Shown: positions 1 to 9,642, numbered from the stretch's first letter. The stretch is DNA of 64,000 nucleotides from Paracidovorax wautersii (GCF_031453675.1 NZ_JAVIZX010000001.1:3246001-3310000), one strand, 5' to 3'. A program made the numbers and translations. Notes: a model not told the origin generated them from the letters alone.

Positions 1-273
1 CCGACGGTGATCTACGGCATGGGCGAGAAGTTCGACGGCAACCTGCGCCGGCGGGACCTGCAGACCGACACGCCCTGGAACACCTACACGCGGGGCGGCC
101 TGCCGCCGACGCCTATCGCCCTGCCGGGCAAGGCCTCGCTGCTGGCAGCGGTGCAGCCGGAGCAGACCAAGGCGCTGTATTTCGTGTCGCGCGGCGATGG
201 CACCAGCCATTTCAGCCCCACGCTGGACGAACACAACCGGGCCGTCAACCGCTACCAGCGCGGCGGCCCATGA
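1..273 (+). CDS. mltG: Endolytic murein transglycosylase MltG, C-terminal part
   Basis: The window opens inside this gene, so only about the last 90 residues are visible, in the frame that stops with TGA at 271-273. MltG is an inner-membrane lytic transglycosylase that cuts nascent peptidoglycan strands and limits their length. The residues [14 protein letters not shown] and the ending with [20 protein letters not shown] are typical of the YceG/MltG C-terminus. The order mltG-tmk-holB is conserved in proteobacteria and supports the call. The catalytic glutamate lies upstream of the window and cannot be checked. Confidence 0.93.
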   Translation, partial: PTVIYGMGEKFDGNLRRRDLQTDTPWNTYTRGGLPPTPIALPGKASLLAAVQPEQTKALYFVSRGDGTSHFSPTLDEHNRAVNRYQRGGP

Positions 274-338
274 CGGGACGCGCGCAGACGGCGGCCCCTC
301 TCTTTCATTCACCGGAACCCACAGGAACAGGAACGTCG

Positions 339-1025
339 ATGGCATTGGAGCAAGCACCCGCCGAGCGCGGGCTGTTCATCACGTTCGAAGGCATCGACGG
401 TGCGGGCAAGTCCTCGCACATCGACGGGCTGGCGCATGCCTTGCGGGCCGCGGGCCGCACCGTGGTCGTCACGCGCGAGCCCGGCGGAACGCCGCTGGCC
501 GAAAAGCTGCGCACGCTGCTGCTGCACGACGCCATGGACCCGCTGACCGAGGCGCTGCTCATCTTCGCCGGCCGGCGCGACCACCTGCGCTGCGTGATCG
601 AGCCGGCCCTGGCCCGTGGCGAGGTCGTGCTGTGCGACCGCTTCACCGACGCCACCTTCGCCTACCAGGGGGCCGGCCGGGGCTTCGACACCGTCGCGCT
701 GCTGGACCTGGAGCGCATGGCCCAGACCGGCCTGGGCCCGCAGCCCAGCCCGATGCGCAACCCCGATCTCACCCTGTGGTTCGACCTGCCCCCGGCCGTG
801 GCCGCGCAGCGGCTGGCGGGCGCGCGGGTGCCCGACCGCTTCGAGGCCCAGCCGGTGGCATTCTTCGCCCGTGTGGCGCAGGGCTATGCCGACCGCGCCG
901 CCGTCGCGCCCCAGCGGTTCGCCCGGCTGGACGCCGCCCAGCCCCGGGAGGCCGTGTGGGCGCAACTGGCCGACGTGCTGGTACAGCGGGGCTGGCTGGT
1001 ACCGGCTGCCGGGGCGCCGGCATGA
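339..1025 (+). CDS. tmk: Thymidylate kinase
   Basis: This 228-residue enzyme phosphorylates dTMP to dTDP with ATP in the cytoplasm, a step in dTTP synthesis. The P-loop is [11 protein letters not shown] near residues 15-25, the DR(F/Y) signature appears as [12 protein letters not shown], and a short lid region with RVPDRFEAQ follows. An in-frame ATG exists at 270, but ATG 339 follows an AGGAACAGGAA ribosome-binding stretch and gives a length close to the family's usual 205-215. The 3' end overlaps holB in an ATGA, which indicates translational coupling. Confidence 0.96.
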   Translation: MALEQAPAERGLFITFEGIDGAGKSSHIDGLAHALRAAGRTVVVTREPGGTPLAEKLRTLLLHDAMDPLTEALLIFAGRRDHLRCVIEPALARGEVVLCDRFTDATFAYQGAGRGFDTVALLDLERMAQTGLGPQPSPMRNPDLTLWFDLPPAVAAQRLAGARVPDRFEAQPVAFFARVAQGYADRAAVAPQRFARLDAAQPREAVWAQLADVLVQRGWLVPAAGAPA

Positions 1026-2041
1026 GCGACGCTGCCGCATTGGCGGAGCAGCCCGTAGCGCCCTGGATCGCGGCGCAGCGCGACCAGCTGCTGGCCCAGC
1101 GAGGCCATGCCTGGCTGCTGCAGGGGCCTTCCGGATTGGGCCAGTACCGCCTGGCTCTGGAACTGGTGCGCGCCTGGCTGTGCGAGGCGCCCACGCCCCA
1201 CGGCGCCTGCGGCCACTGCACCAGTTGCCACGCCATCGACGTGCGTGCCCATGCCGACCTGTGCGTGCTCATGCCCGAGACGCAGATGGTCGCGCTGGGC
1301 TGGCCGCTGCCCGAGAAGGCACAGGCCGAGATCGACGACAAGAAGCGCAAGCCCAGCCGCGAGATCCGGGTGGAGGCCATGCGCGATGCGGTGGAGTTCG
1401 CGCAGCGCACGTCGGCCCGCGGCCGCGGCAAGGCGGTGCTGGTCTATCCCGCCGAGCAGATGAACCACGTCACCGCCAACGCGCTGCTGAAGACGCTGGA
1501 GGAGCCGCCCGGCGACGTGCGCTTCGTGTTGGCGACCGAGGCGGCCCACCAGCTGCTGCCCACCATCCGCAGCCGTTGCCTGGGCCACACCATGGTCTGG
1601 CCGCAGCCCCCGGCCATGCATGCGTGGCTGGCGGGGCAGGGCGTGGCGCAGGATGCAGCGCAGGCCTTGCTGCGTGCAGCCGGCGGCCGGCCCGACGATG
1701 CGCTGGCCCTGGCGCGCGCGGGCCGCAGCCCGCAGGCCTGGGCCCAGCTGCCCAAGGCCGTTGCGCGCGGCGATGTCTCGGCCCTGGCCGATATGGCGCC
1801 TGCCGAGGCGGTCGACGCGCTGCAGAAGCTGTGCCACGATCTGCTGGCCCGCCGCGTGGGCGCGCCGCCGCGCTACTTCGCCGAGGCCGACCTGCCCGAA
1901 CCGCCCGGCGTCGCCCCGCTCACACGCTGGGCCCGCGCGCTGGCCAAGGAGGCCCGCACCGCGGAGCATCCGTTCAATGCCGGCCTCATGCTGGAGTCGC
2001 TTGTGGCCCAGGCGCGAAACGCCCTACACTCGCGCCATTAG
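1022..2041 (+). CDS. holB: DNA polymerase III delta-prime subunit
   Basis: HolB is a 339-residue clamp-loader subunit that helps load the beta sliding clamp during replication. It has an AAA+ fold with a degenerate P-loop (GPSGLGQY, glutamine where an ATP-binding lysine would be), as expected because delta-prime does not hydrolyse ATP. A four-cysteine zinc module follows (C-X8-C-X2-C-X2-C, about residues 58-75), then the motif [12 protein letters not shown] and the SRC motif (TIRSRC). It starts inside the tmk stop codon (ATGA), in the usual mltG-tmk-holB order. Confidence 0.95.
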   Translation: MSDAAALAEQPVAPWIAAQRDQLLAQRGHAWLLQGPSGLGQYRLALELVRAWLCEAPTPHGACGHCTSCHAIDVRAHADLCVLMPETQMVALGWPLPEKAQAEIDDKKRKPSREIRVEAMRDAVEFAQRTSARGRGKAVLVYPAEQMNHVTANALLKTLEEPPGDVRFVLATEAAHQLLPTIRSRCLGHTMVWPQPPAMHAWLAGQGVAQDAAQALLRAAGGRPDDALALARAGRSPQAWAQLPKAVARGDVSALADMAPAEAVDALQKLCHDLLARRVGAPPRYFAEADLPEPPGVAPLTRWARALAKEARTAEHPFNAGLMLESLVAQARNALHSRH

Positions 2042-2056
2042 CCCTTTCGCAGACCC

Positions 2057-2416
2057 ATGAGCAGTCCCTCCACAGCGCCCCGTCCCAGCGTCATGCAGCT
2101 GGCCATCAAGGAAAAGGCGGCCCTGTATGCGGCATACATTCCGTTCTTTGCCGAAGGCGGCATCTTCGTGCCCACGCCGCGCGAGTACAAACTGGGCGAC
2201 GACGTCTACGTGCTGCTGACCTTGCCCGAAGACCCGCAGCGCTACCCCGTGGCCGGCCGTGTGGCCTGGGTCACCCCGGCCCGCGCGGCCGGCAACCGTA
2301 CGCAGGGCGTGGGCATCCAGTTCCCCAAGGACGAGAAGTCCCGCCTGCTCAAGCACAAGATCGAAGAGATCCTGGGCGCTGCGCTGGCTTCCGAACGCCC
2401 CACCCAGACCATCTGA
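2057..2416 (+). CDS. pilZ: Type IV pilus assembly protein PilZ (PilZ domain)
   Basis: This 119-residue protein is a single PilZ domain. It starts 16 bases after holB. As recalled, Pseudomonas aeruginosa has the same order (mltG, tmk, holB, pilZ, tatD), so this is the pilus-biogenesis PilZ rather than a generic c-di-GMP receptor. The N-terminus lacks the RxxxR c-di-GMP-binding motif and begins RPSVMQLAIKEKAALYAAYI, as PilZ-type proteins do; the beta-barrel segment includes AGRVAWVTP and GVGIQFP. It is inferred to act with the PilB/PilF machinery in twitching motility. Confidence 0.9.
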   Translation: MSSPSTAPRPSVMQLAIKEKAALYAAYIPFFAEGGIFVPTPREYKLGDDVYVLLTLPEDPQRYPVAGRVAWVTPARAAGNRTQGVGIQFPKDEKSRLLKHKIEEILGAALASERPTQTI

Positions 2417-2453
2417 CCGATCCCCGGTATTCTTGGGGGCTGGCCGATTTGCT

Positions 2454-2482
2454 GCCGAACGGTGATGCCGGTCGGCTTTTTC
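2454..2482 (+). terminator. Probable intrinsic terminator after pilZ
   Basis: An imperfect hairpin (GCCGAACGG pairing with CCGGTCGGC around TGATG) is followed by TTTTTC. It lies 38 bases past the pilZ stop and 117 bases before the TatD-family gene, so it could end the tmk-holB-pilZ transcript. The stem has a mismatch. Confidence 0.45.
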
Positions 2483-2598
2483 GTTTCTCAGAGGCCCTGG
2501 CGATACGGCTCGGACGTGGTTCAGCGCAGCTGGCCCTGGCCTGGGTCTGCAGCCCGTTGGCCGCCGATGTTTTTGTTGTCTTCCGAATACTTTCGCGC

Positions 2599-3411
2599 AT
2601 GTTCACCGATTCCCACTGCCACCTTAACGATCCCAGCCTGCTGCCCCGACTGTCCGAGATCCGGGATGCGATGGCGGCCGCGCAGGTGGACCGGGCGCTG
2701 TGCATCTGCACGACGATGGAAGAGTTCGGCGCCGTGCAGGGTCTGGCCACGGCCCATGACAACTTCTGGGCCACGGTCGGCGTGCACCCGGACAACGAGG
2801 GGGTGACCGAGCCCTCCGTGCAGGATCTGCTGGACGGCGCAGCGCTGCCGCGCGTGGTGGCCATCGGCGAGACGGGGCTGGACTACTACGGCATGGAAGA
2901 CCGCAAGGGGGGCCGCAGCATCGCCGACCTGGAGTGGCAGCGCGAGCGCTTCCGCACGCACATCCGCGCAGCGCGCACGGCCCGCAAGCCGCTGGTGATC
3001 CACACCCGCAGCGCCTCGGACGACACCTTGGCCATCCTGCGCGAAGAGGGCGAGGACGGCGCGGGCAACCGCGCCGGCGGCGTGTTCCATTGCTTCACCG
3101 AAACGGCCGAGGTGGCGCGGGCGGCACTCGACCTGGGCTACTACATCTCGTTCTCGGGCATCCTCACCTTCAAGAATGCGCAGGATCTGCGTGACGTCGC
3201 CGCCTTCGTGCCGCTGGACCGCATGCTCATCGAGACCGACAGCCCCTACCTTGCGCCCGTGCCCTACAGGGGCAAGACGAACACACCGGCATACGTGCCC
3301 TTCGTTGCGCAGCAAATTGCCACGGTGCGCGGCTTGTCGGTGGAGGCCATCGCCTCGGCCACCAGCCGCAACTTCGACGATCTGTTTCTGCAGGAAGGCA
3401 AGACGCCATGA
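2599..3411 (+). CDS. TatD-family metal-dependent deoxyribonuclease (YcfH-like)
   Basis: The protein has 270 residues, the usual TatD length. Visible metal ligands are the N-terminal DSHCHL, the glutamate in GETGLDYY, the histidines in VIHTR and VFHCF, and the aspartate in [10 protein letters not shown]. TatD proteins are TIM-barrel hydrolases with 3'-5' DNase activity, and the holB-linked member corresponds to E. coli YcfH. The frame is open far upstream, but ATG 2599 lies directly before the conserved FTDSHCHL. Its stop overlaps the start of the ankyrin gene. Confidence 0.93.
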   Translation: MFTDSHCHLNDPSLLPRLSEIRDAMAAAQVDRALCICTTMEEFGAVQGLATAHDNFWATVGVHPDNEGVTEPSVQDLLDGAALPRVVAIGETGLDYYGMEDRKGGRSIADLEWQRERFRTHIRAARTARKPLVIHTRSASDDTLAILREEGEDGAGNRAGGVFHCFTETAEVARAALDLGYYISFSGILTFKNAQDLRDVAAFVPLDRMLIETDSPYLAPVPYRGKTNTPAYVPFVAQQIATVRGLSVEAIASATSRNFDDLFLQEGKTP

Positions 3412-4097
3412 CGATGCAACGACGCCGGGCCCTGGCCTGGCTCGCCCTGGTGGGCGTAGAGGGCGGCACGACCGGCTGCGCCCACGCAGGCGCCTACGAC
3501 GAATACTTCACGGCCATCGTGCGCGACCAGGGCGATGCCATCACGGCGCTGCTGCGCCGCGGTTTCGATCCCAACACCCGTGACGCCAAAGGCCAGGTGG
3601 GCCTGACGCTCGCACTCAGCCTGGAATCCATGTCGGCCTTCCAGGCCATCCTGCAGGCCCGCGGCGTGCAGGTGGAAGCGCGCAATGCACAGGACGAGAG
3701 CGCCCTCATGATGGCCGCCATCAAGGGCAACCTGCCCGCGGCGCGCGCCCTCATCGCCAAGGACGCCGACGTCAACAAGACCGGCTGGACGCCGCTGCAC
3801 TACGCCGCGTCGTGCATCACGGACAACGCGCCGGCCATGATCACCTTGCTGCTGGAAAACCATGCCTACATCGACGCCGGCTCGCCCAATGGCACCACGC
3901 CGCTGATGATGGCCGTGCGCTACGGCACGGGCGACGCGGCCCGCCTGCTGGTGCGCGAGGGCGCCGATCCCACACTCAAGAACCAGCTGGGGCTGACGGC
4001 AGCCGACTTCGCGCGCCAGGCGCAGCGGCAGGACATGGTGGACCTGGTGACCGCCGCCGCCCGGCAGCGCCAGCCGGCCGCCCGCAGCACCTGGTGA
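3408..4097 (+). CDS. Secreted ankyrin-repeat protein
   Basis: The 229-residue product starts in an ATGA overlap with the TatD-family gene. Residues 1 to about 27 look like a signal peptide ([16 protein letters not shown] and so on, ending near CAHA), possibly a lipoprotein, because a cysteine follows TTG. At least four ankyrin repeats follow (for example [31 protein letters not shown]). Ankyrin repeats bind other proteins. The partner is unknown, and a periplasmic location is inferred from the leader. The C-terminus is basic and short. Confidence 0.85.
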   Translation: MTMQRRRALAWLALVGVEGGTTGCAHAGAYDEYFTAIVRDQGDAITALLRRGFDPNTRDAKGQVGLTLALSLESMSAFQAILQARGVQVEARNAQDESALMMAAIKGNLPAARALIAKDADVNKTGWTPLHYAASCITDNAPAMITLLLENHAYIDAGSPNGTTPLMMAVRYGTGDAARLLVREGADPTLKNQLGLTAADFARQAQRQDMVDLVTAAARQRQPAARSTW

Positions 4098-4128
4098 GGG
4101 CAGGGTGCGCACCGCTTGCGCACCTCAA

Positions 4129-4224
4129 TTGTAAAAAATTGATAGCAGCTTGCGCTTTCCAGAAGGGTGTTTGAGGCCTCTGGAAACCGCAAAAGCAGCC
4201 TGGACAAGCGCCGGCTGCTATGTT
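4129..4224. repeat. Inverted pair of element A repeats between convergent genes
   Basis: Two diverged copies of the element A hairpin repeat face each other. The left copy begins AAAAATTGATAGCAGC; the right copy, read on the minus strand, begins AAAAACATAGCAGCC. The pair fills the gap between the converging ankyrin gene and msbA, where it could act as a two-way terminator or mRNA 3' end. Other copies are described at 48553-48606. Confidence 0.6.
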
Positions 4225-4226
4225 TT

Positions 4227-5903
4227 TCAGTGGACGTTGGAGCGCGCCTGCAGCCGGGCGTACAGCCCGCCGCTGGCCATCAGCTCGGCGTGCGAGCCCT
4301 GTTCGGCGATGCGACCCCGCTCCATCACCACCACGCGGTCGGCATGCTCGATGGTGGACAGGCGGTGGGCGATCACCAGCGTCGTGCGCCCGCGCATCAG
4401 CCGCTGCAGGGCTTCCTGCACCAGCCGCTCGGACTCGGTATCCAGCGCCGACGTGGCCTCGTCGAGAATGAGGATGGGCGCGTCCTTGTACAGCGCGCGG
4501 GCGATGGCCAGGCGCTGGCGCTGCCCGCCCGACAGCTGCGTCGCGTTGTGCCCCACCACCGTGTGCATGCCCTGCGGCAGCGACGCCACGTGCGCCGCCA
4601 GGTTGGCCGCATCCAGGCAGGCCTGGATCCGCGCTTCGTCGACGGGTGCGCCCAGGGCCACGTTGGCGGCGATGGTGTCGTTGAACATCACCACGTCCTG
4701 GCTGACCATGGCGAACTGCGCGCGCAGGCAGCCCAGGTCCCATTGTTCGATGGCCACGCCGTCGAGCAGAATCTCCCCCGACGTCGGCTGTAGGAAGCGG
4801 GGCAGCAGGTTGACCAGCGTGGTCTTGCCGGCGCCTGACGGCCCGACCAAGGCCACGATTTCGCCGGGGCGGATGTCCAGCCCGATGGCGTCCAGAGCCG
4901 GCGCCTGGTCGGCCTCGAAGGCCACCGTCACGCCGCGCAGGCTCAGGGCGCCCTCGGCACGCGCCACACGGTGGCTGCCGCTGTCTTCCGCTCGCGTATC
5001 GCCCAGCAGCGCTAGGCCGCGCTCCAGCGCCGCCACGCCGCGCGTGATGGGGTTGGCCACGTCCGCCAGGCGGCGGATGGGCGCCACCAGCATCAGCATG
5101 GCCGCGATGAAGGAGGCGAAGCCGCCGACCGTCACGTCCTTGGTGCCCGCGCCCTGGCTTTGCCACAGCGCGATGCAGATCACTGCCGACAGGGCGCCGG
5201 CCGCCAGCAGCTGCGTGAGCGGCGTCATGGCAGCCGAGGCGATGGTCGACTTGATAGCCAGGCGGCGCAGGCTGTGGCTGAGCTGGGCGAAGCGTTGGGC
5301 CTGGCCCTCCTGCGCCCCGTGCAGCCGCACCATGCGGTGGGCCAGCACGTTCTCTTCCACCACATAGGCGAGGTCGTCGGTGGCCTGCTGGCTGCTTTTC
5401 GTCAGTCCGTACAACCGGCGCGACAAGGTCTTCATGATCCAGCCCACGCCGGGCACCATCACGGCCACGATCAGCGTCAGCTGCCAGTTCAGGTACAGCA
5501 GATAGCCCAGCAGGGCGATCAGGGTGAAGCCATCGCGCGAGAGTCCGAGGAGCGCCTGCACCAGCGACTGGAACCCGGTTTGCACTTCGTACACCACGGT
5601 GTTGGACAGCGCGCTCGCAGACTGCTTGCCGAACAGATTCATCTCGGCCGCCAGCAGCCGCTGGAACAGCGCCTCGCGCAGCTTGAGCATGCCCTCGTTG
5701 GCGATGCGCGCCAGCGCGTACTGGCCGGAGAACTGCGCCAGCCCGCGCACGATGAACACACCGATGATGGCGAGCGGGACCATCCACAGCTTCAGGGAAC
5801 CCTCGGTGAACCCCTGGTCGAGCAGGGGCTTTAGCAGGGCGGGGATCAGCGGTTCGGTGATCGCCGCGACCAGCGTGGCACACACGGCGATGGTCCAGGC
5901 CAA
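4227..5903 (-). CDS. msbA: Lipid A export ABC transporter MsbA (5' end uncertain)
   Basis: This half-transporter flips core-lipid A across the inner membrane. The transmembrane domain carries the MsbA-like ALLKPLLDQGF after helix 1. The ATPase domain shows Walker A GPSGAGKT, signature LSGGQRQR, Walker B ILILDEATSALDTESER and switch IAHRLSTIEHAD. The listed start is the only usual in-frame start codon (TTG at 5903), giving 558 residues, but it cuts off the elbow helix. Homology visibly continues upstream ([17 protein letters not shown]) with no ATG, GTG or TTG. ATG 6015 would join the frame if one base of the G5 run at 5978-5982 were removed, giving about 595-610 residues. Confidence 0.9.
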   Translation of the reverse strand: MAWTIAVCATLVAAITEPLIPALLKPLLDQGFTEGSLKLWMVPLAIIGVFIVRGLAQFSGQYALARIANEGMLKLREALFQRLLAAEMNLFGKQSASALSNTVVYEVQTGFQSLVQALLGLSRDGFTLIALLGYLLYLNWQLTLIVAVMVPGVGWIMKTLSRRLYGLTKSSQQATDDLAYVVEENVLAHRMVRLHGAQEGQAQRFAQLSHSLRRLAIKSTIASAAMTPLTQLLAAGALSAVICIALWQSQGAGTKDVTVGGFASFIAAMLMLVAPIRRLADVANPITRGVAALERGLALLGDTRAEDSGSHRVARAEGALSLRGVTVAFEADQAPALDAIGLDIRPGEIVALVGPSGAGKTTLVNLLPRFLQPTSGEILLDGVAIEQWDLGCLRAQFAMVSQDVVMFNDTIAANVALGAPVDEARIQACLDAANLAAHVASLPQGMHTVVGHNATQLSGGQRQRLAIARALYKDAPILILDEATSALDTESERLVQEALQRLMRGRTTLVIAHRLSTIEHADRVVVMERGRIAEQGSHAELMASGGLYARLQARSNVH

Positions 5904-6138
5904 CCGCTGGTGCCCGAAGTAAACGTGCAGGCGGCGAATGCGCTGCAGCAGGGAAAGAGATGCGGTGGAACCCGCCTGGGGGCTGCTGCGCAGCGCTATG
6001 ATTCGGGGATTGCATGAGAGGCGGATTCTACGTTTCGGCTATTGCAGCTCAGCACAGTTTGTCACAGGCCGGCCTAGGCTATGTGTAACATGCAGGGCTC
6101 CTGTTACCGGCCTTTGTACGGTTATTCGATGGTTACCA

Positions 6139-7464
6139 ATGACTATTGACCGAACTCCCTCATTTCCCTCTCTCTCCACCGTGCTTCCGCACCTGTCCCG
6201 ACGGCACGCCGTCACGGCCCTTGCCGCCAGCTCCGCACTGCCTGCCTTGGCGCAGTTCCGCGTCGAGATCAAGGGTGTCGGCCTGACGCAGCTGCCGATC
6301 GCCATCGCGCCGTTCCGCGGCGAGGCGCAATCACCGCAGAAGATCTCCGCCATCGTGCAGGCCGACCTGGAGCGCAGCGGCCAGTTCGTCGGCGTGGACG
6401 CATCGGATGCGCAGCTCGACGAATCCTCCCGCCCCGACGTCGCCCTGTGGCGGCAGAAGAAGGCCGATTCGCTGGCCTCCGGCAGCGTCAGCCGCCTGGC
6501 GGACGGACGCTACGACGTCCGCTTTCGCCTGTGGGACGTCGTCAAGGGCCAGGACCTGGGAGGGCAGAGCTTCGTGGTCACCCAGGCCGACCTGCGCCTG
6601 GTGGCCCACCGCATCGCCGACTTCATCTACGAAAAGCTCACTGGCGAGCGCGGTGTGTTCTCCACCCGGATCGCCTATGTGACCAAGGCCGGCAGCCGCT
6701 ACAGCCTGTGGGTGGCGGATGCCGACGGCGAGAACGCGCAGTCCGCGCTGTCCAGCCCCGAGCCCATCATCTCGCCCGCCTGGTCGCCTACGGGCGGCCA
6801 GCTGGCCTACGTGTCGTTCGAGTCCCGCAAGCCGGTCGTGTACGTGCACGACGTGTCCACGGGACGGCGCCGGCTGATCGCCAACTTCCGCGGCTCCAAC
6901 AGCGCGCCCGCCTGGTCGCCCGACGGCCGCACGCTGGCCGTGACGCTCAGCCGCGACGGTGGCTCGCAGCTCTACACCATCGACGCCAACGGCGGCGAGC
7001 CCCGCCGCCTGATGCAGAGCGGAGGCATCGACACCGAGCCGGTGTTCTCCAGCGACGGCCGAAGCATCTACTTCGTCAGCGACCGCGGCGGCGCACCCCA
7101 AATCTACAAGGTCGGCACCAGCGGCGGCGGTGCCGAGCGCGTGACCTTCACCGGTTCCTACAACATCTCGCCCAGTATCAGCCCCGACGGCCAGTGGTTG
7201 GCCTACATCTCCCGGGTGGGCGGTGCCTTCAAGCTCCACGTAATGGACCTGAAGTCCGGCACGGTGACCGCCGTGACGGACACGACGCGTGATGAAAACC
7301 CCAGCTTCGCACCCAACAGCCGGCTGATCGTCTATGCCACCCAGCAGCAAGGCCGTGAGGCCCTCATGACCACCACGCTGGACGGCAAGATCAAGGCACG
7401 GCTGGCCGGTCAGAGTGGAGACATCCGGGAACCCGACTGGGGCCCGTTCCAGAAACAGCAGTGA
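6139..7464 (+). CDS. tolB: Tol-Pal system beta-propeller protein TolB
   Basis: TolB is the periplasmic component of the Tol-Pal complex and binds Pal, helping outer-membrane constriction at division. The 441-residue product has a leader containing [19 protein letters not shown] (a twin arginine is present, so Tat export is possible). An N-terminal alpha/beta domain follows, then WD40-like propeller blades with repeated [25 protein letters not shown] and [12 protein letters not shown] units. ATG 6139 gives the leader immediately. tolQ, tolR and tolA are not next to it: msbA is divergent upstream. tolB, pal and cpoB run in series. Confidence 0.95.
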   Translation: MTIDRTPSFPSLSTVLPHLSRRHAVTALAASSALPALAQFRVEIKGVGLTQLPIAIAPFRGEAQSPQKISAIVQADLERSGQFVGVDASDAQLDESSRPDVALWRQKKADSLASGSVSRLADGRYDVRFRLWDVVKGQDLGGQSFVVTQADLRLVAHRIADFIYEKLTGERGVFSTRIAYVTKAGSRYSLWVADADGENAQSALSSPEPIISPAWSPTGGQLAYVSFESRKPVVYVHDVSTGRRRLIANFRGSNSAPAWSPDGRTLAVTLSRDGGSQLYTIDANGGEPRRLMQSGGIDTEPVFSSDGRSIYFVSDRGGAPQIYKVGTSGGGAERVTFTGSYNISPSISPDGQWLAYISRVGGAFKLHVMDLKSGTVTAVTDTTRDENPSFAPNSRLIVYATQQQGREALMTTTLDGKIKARLAGQSGDIREPDWGPFQKQQ

Positions 7465-7515
7465 GCCCAGAAACCTTTTTTGCTTTTTGAATACCAAGTC
7501 GACAGGAGAAGTTAA

Positions 7516-8058
7516 ATGATGAATTCGAAGTTCAAGCGCGCGTCCCTCGCCCTCACCATGGTCGCCCTGATGGCCGGCTGCAGCTCCGGCGTCAAGCTGG
7601 AAGACACGCCCGTCGAGGACAAGGGTGCAACGTCCACCAATGCGGGCGCAAATGCCGGCGGCACCAGCCAAAGCGGCGTGGCTCCCGTGGACCTGAGCCA
7701 GTCGGCCCGCGACGGCCAAGGCCCCGTGGGCGTGGCGCGCATCGTGTACTTCGACTACGACAGCTACGTCATCAAGCCTGAAGCCCAGTCGGTCATCGAC
7801 GCCCATGCCCGCTTCATCAAGGCCGTGCCCAGCCGCAAGGTCATGATCGAAGGCCACACCGACGACCGCGGTGGCCGCGAGTACAACCTGGCCCTGGGCC
7901 AGAAGCGTGCCGAGGCCGTGCGCCGCGCGCTGGGCCTGCTGGGCGTGCAGGACAGCCAGATGGAAGCCGTGAGCTTCGGCAAGGAAAAGCCGGCCGTGCA
8001 AGGCAGCTCGGAAGATGCCTACGCGCAAAACCGCCGCGCTGAACTGTCCTACCGTTGA
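7516..8058 (+). CDS. pal: Peptidoglycan-associated lipoprotein Pal
   Basis: This 180-residue outer-membrane lipoprotein anchors the membrane to peptidoglycan. The lipobox LMAGC lies near residues 19-23 after a short leader, a glycine/alanine-rich linker follows, and the OmpA-like domain carries VYFDYDSYVI, EGHTDDRGGREYN and ALGQKRAEAVRRAL, which include the diaminopimelate-binding residues. A strong AGGAGA precedes the ATG at 7516; a second ATG directly follows. The stop overlaps the cpoB start. Confidence 0.96.
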   Translation: MMNSKFKRASLALTMVALMAGCSSGVKLEDTPVEDKGATSTNAGANAGGTSQSGVAPVDLSQSARDGQGPVGVARIVYFDYDSYVIKPEAQSVIDAHARFIKAVPSRKVMIEGHTDDRGGREYNLALGQKRAEAVRRALGLLGVQDSQMEAVSFGKEKPAVQGSSEDAYAQNRRAELSYR

Positions 8059-8831
8059 TGAGCGCTCGCATTCTCTCTCGCCACCATGCGATTGCCGCCC
8101 TGGCAGTCGCCGTGTTCGCCTGCTGGGCGCCTGCGAGCCAGGCCGCCTTGTTCGAGGATGACGAGGCACGCCGCGCCATCCTCGAGCTGCGCCAGCGCGT
8201 CGATGCCTTGCAGCAGTCGGGCCAGCGTTCCGGAGATGAGACCTCCCAGCTGCGCCGCAGCCTCCTCGACCTGCAAACGCAGATCGAGGCGCTGCGCGTG
8301 GAGCAGGCCAATCTCCGCGGACAGAACGAACAGCTGCGCAAGGATGTGAGCGACCTGCAGAGCCGCCAGAAGGACATCGCACAGGGTATGGACGAACGCC
8401 TGCGCCGGTTCGAACCCTTGAAGGTGAACGTGGATGGGCGCGAGTTCCAGGCGGACCCGGCCGAGAAGCGCGACTTCGAAGCCGCGTTGGCGGTCTTCCG
8501 CACGGGTGCTTTCGGCGACTCCGTGCCGCTGTTCACCAACTTCGTGCGGCAGTATCCGTCCAGCGGCTACGTGCCCTCGGCGCGGTTCTGGCTGGGCAAT
8601 GCGCAGTACGCGACCCGCGACTACAAGGAAGCCATCAACAACTTCCGTTCCTTGCTGTCCGCGGCGCCCGACCACGCGCGCGCTCCCGAAGCGGCACTGT
8701 CGATCGCCAATTGCCAGATCGAGCTGAAGGACACCCGCGGCGCCCGCAAGACGCTGGAAGATCTGCTCAAGGCCTATCCGCAGTCCGAGGCCGCTGCCGC
8801 TGCCAAGGAGCGCCTGTCGCGTCTGAAGTGA
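8058..8831 (+). CDS. cpoB: Cell division coordinator CpoB (YbgF)
   Basis: CpoB is periplasmic and links peptidoglycan synthesis with Tol-driven outer-membrane constriction. The 257-residue protein has a signal peptide ending near ASQA, a coiled coil over about residues 35-110 (ELRQRVDALQQ, LRRSLLDLQTQIEALRVEQ), and C-terminal TPR repeats beginning with FEAALAVFRTGAFGDSVPLF. The ATG uses the last base of the pal TGA, so the two are translationally coupled. Its stop overlaps the tcdA start. Confidence 0.94.
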   Translation: MSARILSRHHAIAALAVAVFACWAPASQAALFEDDEARRAILELRQRVDALQQSGQRSGDETSQLRRSLLDLQTQIEALRVEQANLRGQNEQLRKDVSDLQSRQKDIAQGMDERLRRFEPLKVNVDGREFQADPAEKRDFEAALAVFRTGAFGDSVPLFTNFVRQYPSSGYVPSARFWLGNAQYATRDYKEAINNFRSLLSAAPDHARAPEAALSIANCQIELKDTRGARKTLEDLLKAYPQSEAAAAAKERLSRLK

Positions 8832-9634
8832 CAAGCACCTTACCCCCGGCCGATGCACAAGCCAGCGAATCCGCTGGCTTTTTCGATCCGGAGCGCCGCT
8901 TCGGTGGTCTGGCACGCCTGTATGGCGTGGAAGGCGCCGCGCGCATCCGTAGGGCCCATGTGGCCGTGATCGGAATCGGCGGCGTGGGCTCGTGGGCCGT
9001 GGAAGCGCTGGCCCGCAGTGGCGTGGAGCACCTCACGCTCATCGACATGGACCATGTCGCCGAGTCCAACGTCAACCGCCAGATCCACGCGACCACCGAC
9101 ACGCTCGGCCAAGCCAAGATCGACGCCATGCGTGACCGCATCCGCCTCATCAACCCGGATTGCGTGGTGCACTGCGTCGACGATTTCGTCACCGAGTCCA
9201 ATTGGCCGGCCGTGCTGCCCCCGCCCGTGGACGCCGTCATCGACGCCTGCGACCAGGTGCGCGCCAAGGTCGCGATGGCAGCGTGGAGCCTCCGTACCAA
9301 GACGCCGTTCATCGCCGTAGGCGCCGCCGGCGGCAAGCGCTGGGCCCACAAGGTGGATATCGACGACCTGTCGCAGACCACGCATGACCCGCTGCTCGCT
9401 CAAGTTCGCTACCGGTTGCGCAAACAGCATGGTGCGCCCAAGGAAGGCAAGGCGATCAAAGTCGCTTGCGTTTTCAGCCGCGAGGCCGTCGCGGCGCCGC
9501 ATGCCTCCTGCCAGATCGACGCGGGGGATGGCACGCTGAACTGTCATGGTTACGGCTCCGTCGTCTCGGTGACCGCCACTTTCGGCCAGTGTGCAGCGGG
9601 CTGGGTGTTCGATCGCTTGGCCGGAGCGCGGTAA
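8828..9634 (+). CDS. tcdA: tRNA threonylcarbamoyladenosine dehydratase TcdA (CsdL)
   Basis: TcdA is an E1-like enzyme that cyclises t6A37 of tRNAs in an ATP-dependent dehydration. The 268-residue product has the conserved RFGGLARLYG, the nucleotide-binding GIGGVGSWAVEALARSGV, LIDMDHVAESNVNRQIHA and the DACDQVRAK segment. The GTG start at 8828 overlaps the cpoB stop. The next in-frame start (GTG about 8929) would remove RFGG, so 8828 is preferred. A terminator-like hairpin is encoded within residues 11-19. Confidence 0.93.
   Translation: MTSTLPPADAQASESAGFFDPERRFGGLARLYGVEGAARIRRAHVAVIGIGGVGSWAVEALARSGVEHLTLIDMDHVAESNVNRQIHATTDTLGQAKIDAMRDRIRLINPDCVVHCVDDFVTESNWPAVLPPPVDAVIDACDQVRAKVAMAAWSLRTKTPFIAVGAAGGKRWAHKVDIDDLSQTTHDPLLAQVRYRLRKQHGAPKEGKAIKVACVFSREAVAAPHASCQIDAGDGTLNCHGYGSVVSVTATFGQCAAGWVFDRLAGAR
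8859..8884 (+). terminator. Terminator-like hairpin inside the 5' coding region of tcdA
   Basis: A perfect nine-base stem (AAGCCAGCG with CGCTGGCTT, loop AATC) runs straight into TTTTTC. By sequence it is a canonical intrinsic terminator, yet it lies about 30 bases inside the tcdA frame. It may end most tolB-pal-cpoB transcripts or attenuate tcdA. Confidence 0.6.
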
Positions 9635-9642
9635 AAGCACGC

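Noticed and set aside
616-2598. Extension of the TatD-family frame upstream through tmk and holB
   Set aside because: It only reads the same DNA in another frame; conserved TatD homology starts at 2599.
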